From Gammaproteobacteria bacterium (GTDB taxonomy: Bacteria > Pseudomonadota > Gammaproteobacteria > HK1), in assembly GCA_022822245.1 (NCBI GenBank), contig JAJECB010000083.1:1-17102 (forward strand): a stretch of DNA of 17,102 nucleotides, in the 5' to 3' direction. The position numbers and the translations under genes were made by a program. Positions within the stretch are counted from its first letter, which is position 1. Each line of letters starts with the position of its first letter. Below the pieces are notes generated by a model. The model saw nothing but the letters and a program-made list of their open reading frames with translations. It made no database searches and was not told the origin of the DNA. This document shows, one piece after another, positions 14,690-17,102 of the stretch.

Positions 14690-16893
14690 CCCTCGACGAG
14701 CCTTTCGACTGCCTCCTTGGCCTTGTCGGGCGAGTCGAACCAGTACTCCTCCAGGAGCGGCCCGATCTCGGTCTCCGCGACCTGCCGGAACCAGTCCCGG
14801 GTGGCCCCGTCTTCGATGCGATGCGTGGGGGTCACGTAGCTGTGGCCTATCCGGAACTGCTTGCCAAGGTTGGGGTCCCCGGCAATCCGCTCGTTGAGCT
14901 CGTCGATCCGGCGCTCGATGTCCTCGACCCGCTCCGGATCGACGCCGCCCTCCCGGACCACCCAGCCGCGCCACGCTTCTCCGAGCTTGGGCTCGAGCGT
15001 CACGAAGGCGAAGCGGCGGCGAAACGCGAGGTCCACGAGGGCGAGAGACCGGTCGGCGATGTTCATCGTGCCGATGACGTGAAGGTTCTCCGGGACGTGA
15101 ACCGGCCGCCGTGTCCCGTCCGGGTCCGGATAGCAAAGCTCGATGGCCTCGCCGGGGGTCCGCTTGCCCGCTTCGAGGAGGGTCAGCAGCTCGCCGAAGA
15201 TCTGCGCGGGGCTTCCCCGATTGATCTCCTCGATCACCACCACGAACTTTGCCGCCGGACTCTCGGACGCTTTCCGGATCGCCTCCATGAACACGCCATC
15301 GGCCAGCTCGAGCTTCCCGTCACCAGCCGGCCGCCAGCCCCGGACGAAGTCTTCGTAGGAGAGGTTCGGGTGAAACTGCACGGTGCGGACCCTGCGCTCG
15401 TCCTTCTCCCCCATGAGTGCGAACGCGAGACGCCTCGCGATCCAGGTCTTGCCGGCACCCGGAGGCCCTTGCAGGATGAGGTTCTTCCTCGTCCGGAGGC
15501 GCTCGAGCAGGCGCTCGATGTCGCCGCGAGCGAGGAAGCAGCCGTCCTCGAGCACGTCGTCAATCGAATACGGCTCGATCGGAGGGGGAGGTGGCGCGAT
15601 GTCCGGGATGGAATCTTCGTCGTCCGTGACTTCGATTTCTCCGTTGCCGGTCTGTGCCCGGTCGTCCGGACTCCGAGCGCGGTCCGCTTCGTACGAGAGC
15701 TCCGGAAAGCTGTGGACCGGGTAGCTCTCCTCTTCAAAGCGAACCTTCAGATCGTCCAGGAACCTCACGTAGCTCTCGCCATCGGGGTGCTTCGGCCGGC
15801 CTGCGCCCGGCAGCTTCAATCGAAGCCGGTCCGACAGGTAGCTCCGCGAGGGGCCGTCGAGCGTGGCAAAGTCCCACGGATGCGCCCAGTAGAGCCCCGT
15901 CGACAGGTTCCACGCGACGCCCCGAACCCTTGTCGCTTCGTCATAGGCCGCAGCCAGCTCCGCGCGACGCTCGGGTTGATCCGATCCCACGAACCGGCTT
16001 GCGGCCGCAAACACCTCCCAGAGCGCATCGATGTCTCCTTCACCGCGATCCTTCGCATAGCGGTAGAACCACGAGTTCTGGTTGTTGAGGAACGGTATGC
16101 CCTCGAACGAATCCGGAACCGGAACCTCGACCCCGAGCAGGTTCGCCATCTCCGCCGCGATTTCCCTTCGGTTTGCGTCCGTCACGAAGCGATTGAACGT
16201 CCCCATGGCCGTGAACGGGCAGATGTCCGCAATCGGGCCGGTGCGGCCGTCCGAGTATCGTTCCTGGAGGTAGGACAGCAGGGGACGACGGTCCGCGATC
16301 TCGCGAATGCCCTCGACGAGGGGACGCCGATCGTTCCGGTAGCCGAGCAGCTTCTCCGCCACTGCCTCGTAGAACCTCGTCCAGCGGAAGCGCCGGTCCA
16401 CGGCATTCGTCCCGTACCGCTCTCCCCAATAGGGGTGGTTGAGGAAACGATCAATGTCCTGCTGCCTTCTCTCGAACGCGAAAGCGAGCAGCCCGTCTTT
16501 CATCCACTCTCCGGGAGACACGCGCCAGATCGTTCGTTGGTACGTGTAGAAGTACCACTCTCGCGGCGGATTCTCCCGAGCGAACCAATCGACGCGCACC
16601 CGCTTGCCGTCGTTCAGGTTCTCGGTGATCGTCCCGGTCGCCTTGATCGCCATGACCGAGACGCTCACACCACGGTTGTCGAAGGGAAGATCAAGCTTGC
16701 GGGTGTAGGTCGCCTTGATCGCGATCCGATCCCCCGCTCGCATGGCCCTCACCTGGTCGAGATACCGGTCGTCGTAGCCGTTCTCCCAGATTTCGTCTTG
16801 AAGGAAGCGCGGGGTCTGGTCCTCGGTCCCGCCAAAGCTCGCGCCGACGAACCAGCCGGGCCGCGGGACCCCGTCAGAAGATACGGTATTCAT
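14683..16893 (-). CDS. mcrB: McrB-type AAA+ GTPase with an aromatic-rich N-terminal recognition region
   Basis: This 736-residue protein is the motor and recognition subunit of an McrBC-type system that attacks DNA with modified bases. The AAA+ domain (about 470-700) has Walker A GPPGAGKT (476-483), Walker B VVVIEEINRG (551-560), the McrB-type signature GTMNIADRS with NIAD at 611-614 (NTAD in E. coli McrB, linked to GTP use), and arginines RRRF (625-628). The N-terminal half is unlike E. coli McrB. Residues 13-125 form an aromatic-rich module (GWFVGASFGG, EIWENGYDD, REWYFYTYQRTIW) that may be PUA/EVE-like. Residues about 225-345 carry a second conserved block (FTAMGTFNRFVTDANRREIA, GIPFLNNQNSWFY). 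A proline run (434-438) links them to the motor. The ATG at 16893 has GGGAGG 4 bases upstream. Identification of the N-terminal fold is tentative. Confidence 0.9.
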   Translation of the reverse strand: MNTVSSDGVPRPGWFVGASFGGTEDQTPRFLQDEIWENGYDDRYLDQVRAMRAGDRIAIKATYTRKLDLPFDNRGVSVSVMAIKATGTITENLNDGKRVRVDWFARENPPREWYFYTYQRTIWRVSPGEWMKDGLLAFAFERRQQDIDRFLNHPYWGERYGTNAVDRRFRWTRFYEAVAEKLLGYRNDRRPLVEGIREIADRRPLLSYLQERYSDGRTGPIADICPFTAMGTFNRFVTDANRREIAAEMANLLGVEVPVPDSFEGIPFLNNQNSWFYRYAKDRGEGDIDALWEVFAAASRFVGSDQPERRAELAAAYDEATRVRGVAWNLSTGLYWAHPWDFATLDGPSRSYLSDRLRLKLPGAGRPKHPDGESYVRFLDDLKVRFEEESYPVHSFPELSYEADRARSPDDRAQTGNGEIEVTDDEDSIPDIAPPPPPIEPYSIDDVLEDGCFLARGDIERLLERLRTRKNLILQGPPGAGKTWIARRLAFALMGEKDERRVRTVQFHPNLSYEDFVRGWRPAGDGKLELADGVFMEAIRKASESPAAKFVVVIEEINRGSPAQIFGELLTLLEAGKRTPGEAIELCYPDPDGTRRPVHVPENLHVIGTMNIADRSLALVDLAFRRRFAFVTLEPKLGEAWRGWVVREGGVDPERVEDIERRIDELNERIAGDPNLGKQFRIGHSYVTPTHRIEDGATRDWFRQVAETEIGPLLEEYWFDSPDKAKEAVERLVEGW

Positions 16894-16901
16894 TGATCCT
16901 C

Positions 16902-17008
16902 CCGGTCCACAAACCGCCTTCGAGCAGGACGCCGGAGCCCCGCGTCTGCACAGTTTACGCGGCGTCCGGTCCACACCCCGCCTGAGCGAGACCGCAGTCC
17001 GCCTGAGC
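16902..17008. repeat. Short direct repeats upstream of mcrB
   Basis: CCGGTCCACA-NN-CCGCCT occurs twice with identical spacing (16902-16919 and 16966-16983), differing only in the two middle bases. CCGCCTGAGC also occurs twice, at 16978-16987 and 16999-17008, exactly 21 bases apart. They lie within about 115 bases of the mcrB start. Candidate operator or protein-binding sites are possible, but nothing in the sequence identifies the binding protein. Confidence 0.5.
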
Positions 17009-17102
17009 TCGCATCCGGGGGCCGCCGTTGCCCCAACCGATTCGTTCCAAAACAAGCACCATATTCGGCGACACTCCGATTCGGCTGCGCGGTGGTCGCG
17101 AG
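17009..17102. other. Right-edge noncoding stretch, possible mcrB promoter region
   Basis: I find no convincing gene here. A comparatively AT-rich patch at about 17041-17067 stands out from the GC-rich surroundings and could hold the mcrBC promoter on the minus strand, but I cannot identify a well-spaced -35/-10 pair. The open frame that enters from mcrB runs to 17055 and lacks any coding character. Confidence 0.2.

Noticed and set aside
14690..15136. A 149-residue N-terminal extension of McrC
   Set aside because: It overlaps mcrB's C-terminal coding region and is low-complexity. The ATG at 14689 gives a normal-length McrC coupled to the mcrB stop.
14821..16896. A 691-residue plus-strand open frame antisense to mcrB
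   Set aside because: It is the mirror of a well-supported gene with intact AAA+ motifs, and its own translation lacks recognisable motifs.
16894..17055. A 54-residue N-terminal extension of McrB
   Set aside because: GGGAGG directly before the ATG at 16893 supports that start, and the extension runs through the upstream repeats without coding character.
1..17102. tRNA or rRNA genes
   Set aside because: No stretch read as a tRNA cloverleaf or an rRNA segment on either strand. All sizeable regions are explained by protein genes.

Overview
The window is GC-rich throughout and densely coded, with short gaps, overlapping stop/start codons and GC-rich intergenic hairpins. It carries two LLM-class (F420-type) flavin oxidoreductases, a PPOX-class F420/FMN split-barrel protein, a cytoplasm-facing molybdopterin oxidoreductase and a sugar ABC transporter. 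This points to a metabolically versatile, probably F420-making bacterium, such as an actinobacterium, a chloroflexote or an uncultured lineage like Binatota, Rokubacteria or Tectomicrobia. The sequence alone does not settle the phylum.

Layout. (1) Positions 1-3863, + strand: the 3' part of a solute-binding protein gene, then two MalF/MalG-type permeases and a MalK/UgpC-type ATPase, forming a carbohydrate-uptake ABC operon. A strong intercistronic stem-loop follows the binding-protein gene. (2) Positions 3864-4001: a convergent junction with GC-rich hairpins. (3) Positions 4002-13292, - strand, listed in transcription order: PPOX/F420 protein, two LLM oxidoreductases, an AMP-forming acyl/aryl-CoA ligase, an FlK-like hotdog thioesterase, a large molybdopterin oxidoreductase, and a single-chain fusion of a four-cluster ferredoxin subunit with an NrfD/DmsC-type membrane anchor. 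(4) Positions 13293-13558: noncoding, with two tandem strong hairpins behind mcrC. (5) Positions 13559-16893, - strand: a two-gene McrBC-type modification-dependent restriction module. (6) Positions 16894-17102: its upstream region, holding short repeats.

The most interesting system is in region 3. A CoA ligase, a thioesterase whose Thr/Glu/His spacing matches fluoroacetyl-CoA thioesterase FlK, and a membrane-anchored cytoplasmic Mo/Fe-S oxidoreductase sit in one co-directional cluster. By analogy with phenylacetyl-CoA:acceptor oxidoreductase (PadBCD), this could be an alpha-oxidation route: an acid is activated to its CoA ester, the alpha carbon is oxidised with electrons going to quinone, and the 2-oxoacyl-CoA is hydrolysed. 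The fused electron-transfer/anchor subunit and the apparent loss of one of the four cysteines for the large subunit's FS0 cluster are unusual. The substrate is inference only. The F420-type enzymes may act on the same compound before or after these steps.

The McrB homologue has a long, aromatic-rich N-terminal region ahead of a GTPase-type AAA+ domain with an NIAD motif. McrC has a recognisable D...DxK nuclease core. Together they look like an intact defence module against modified DNA.
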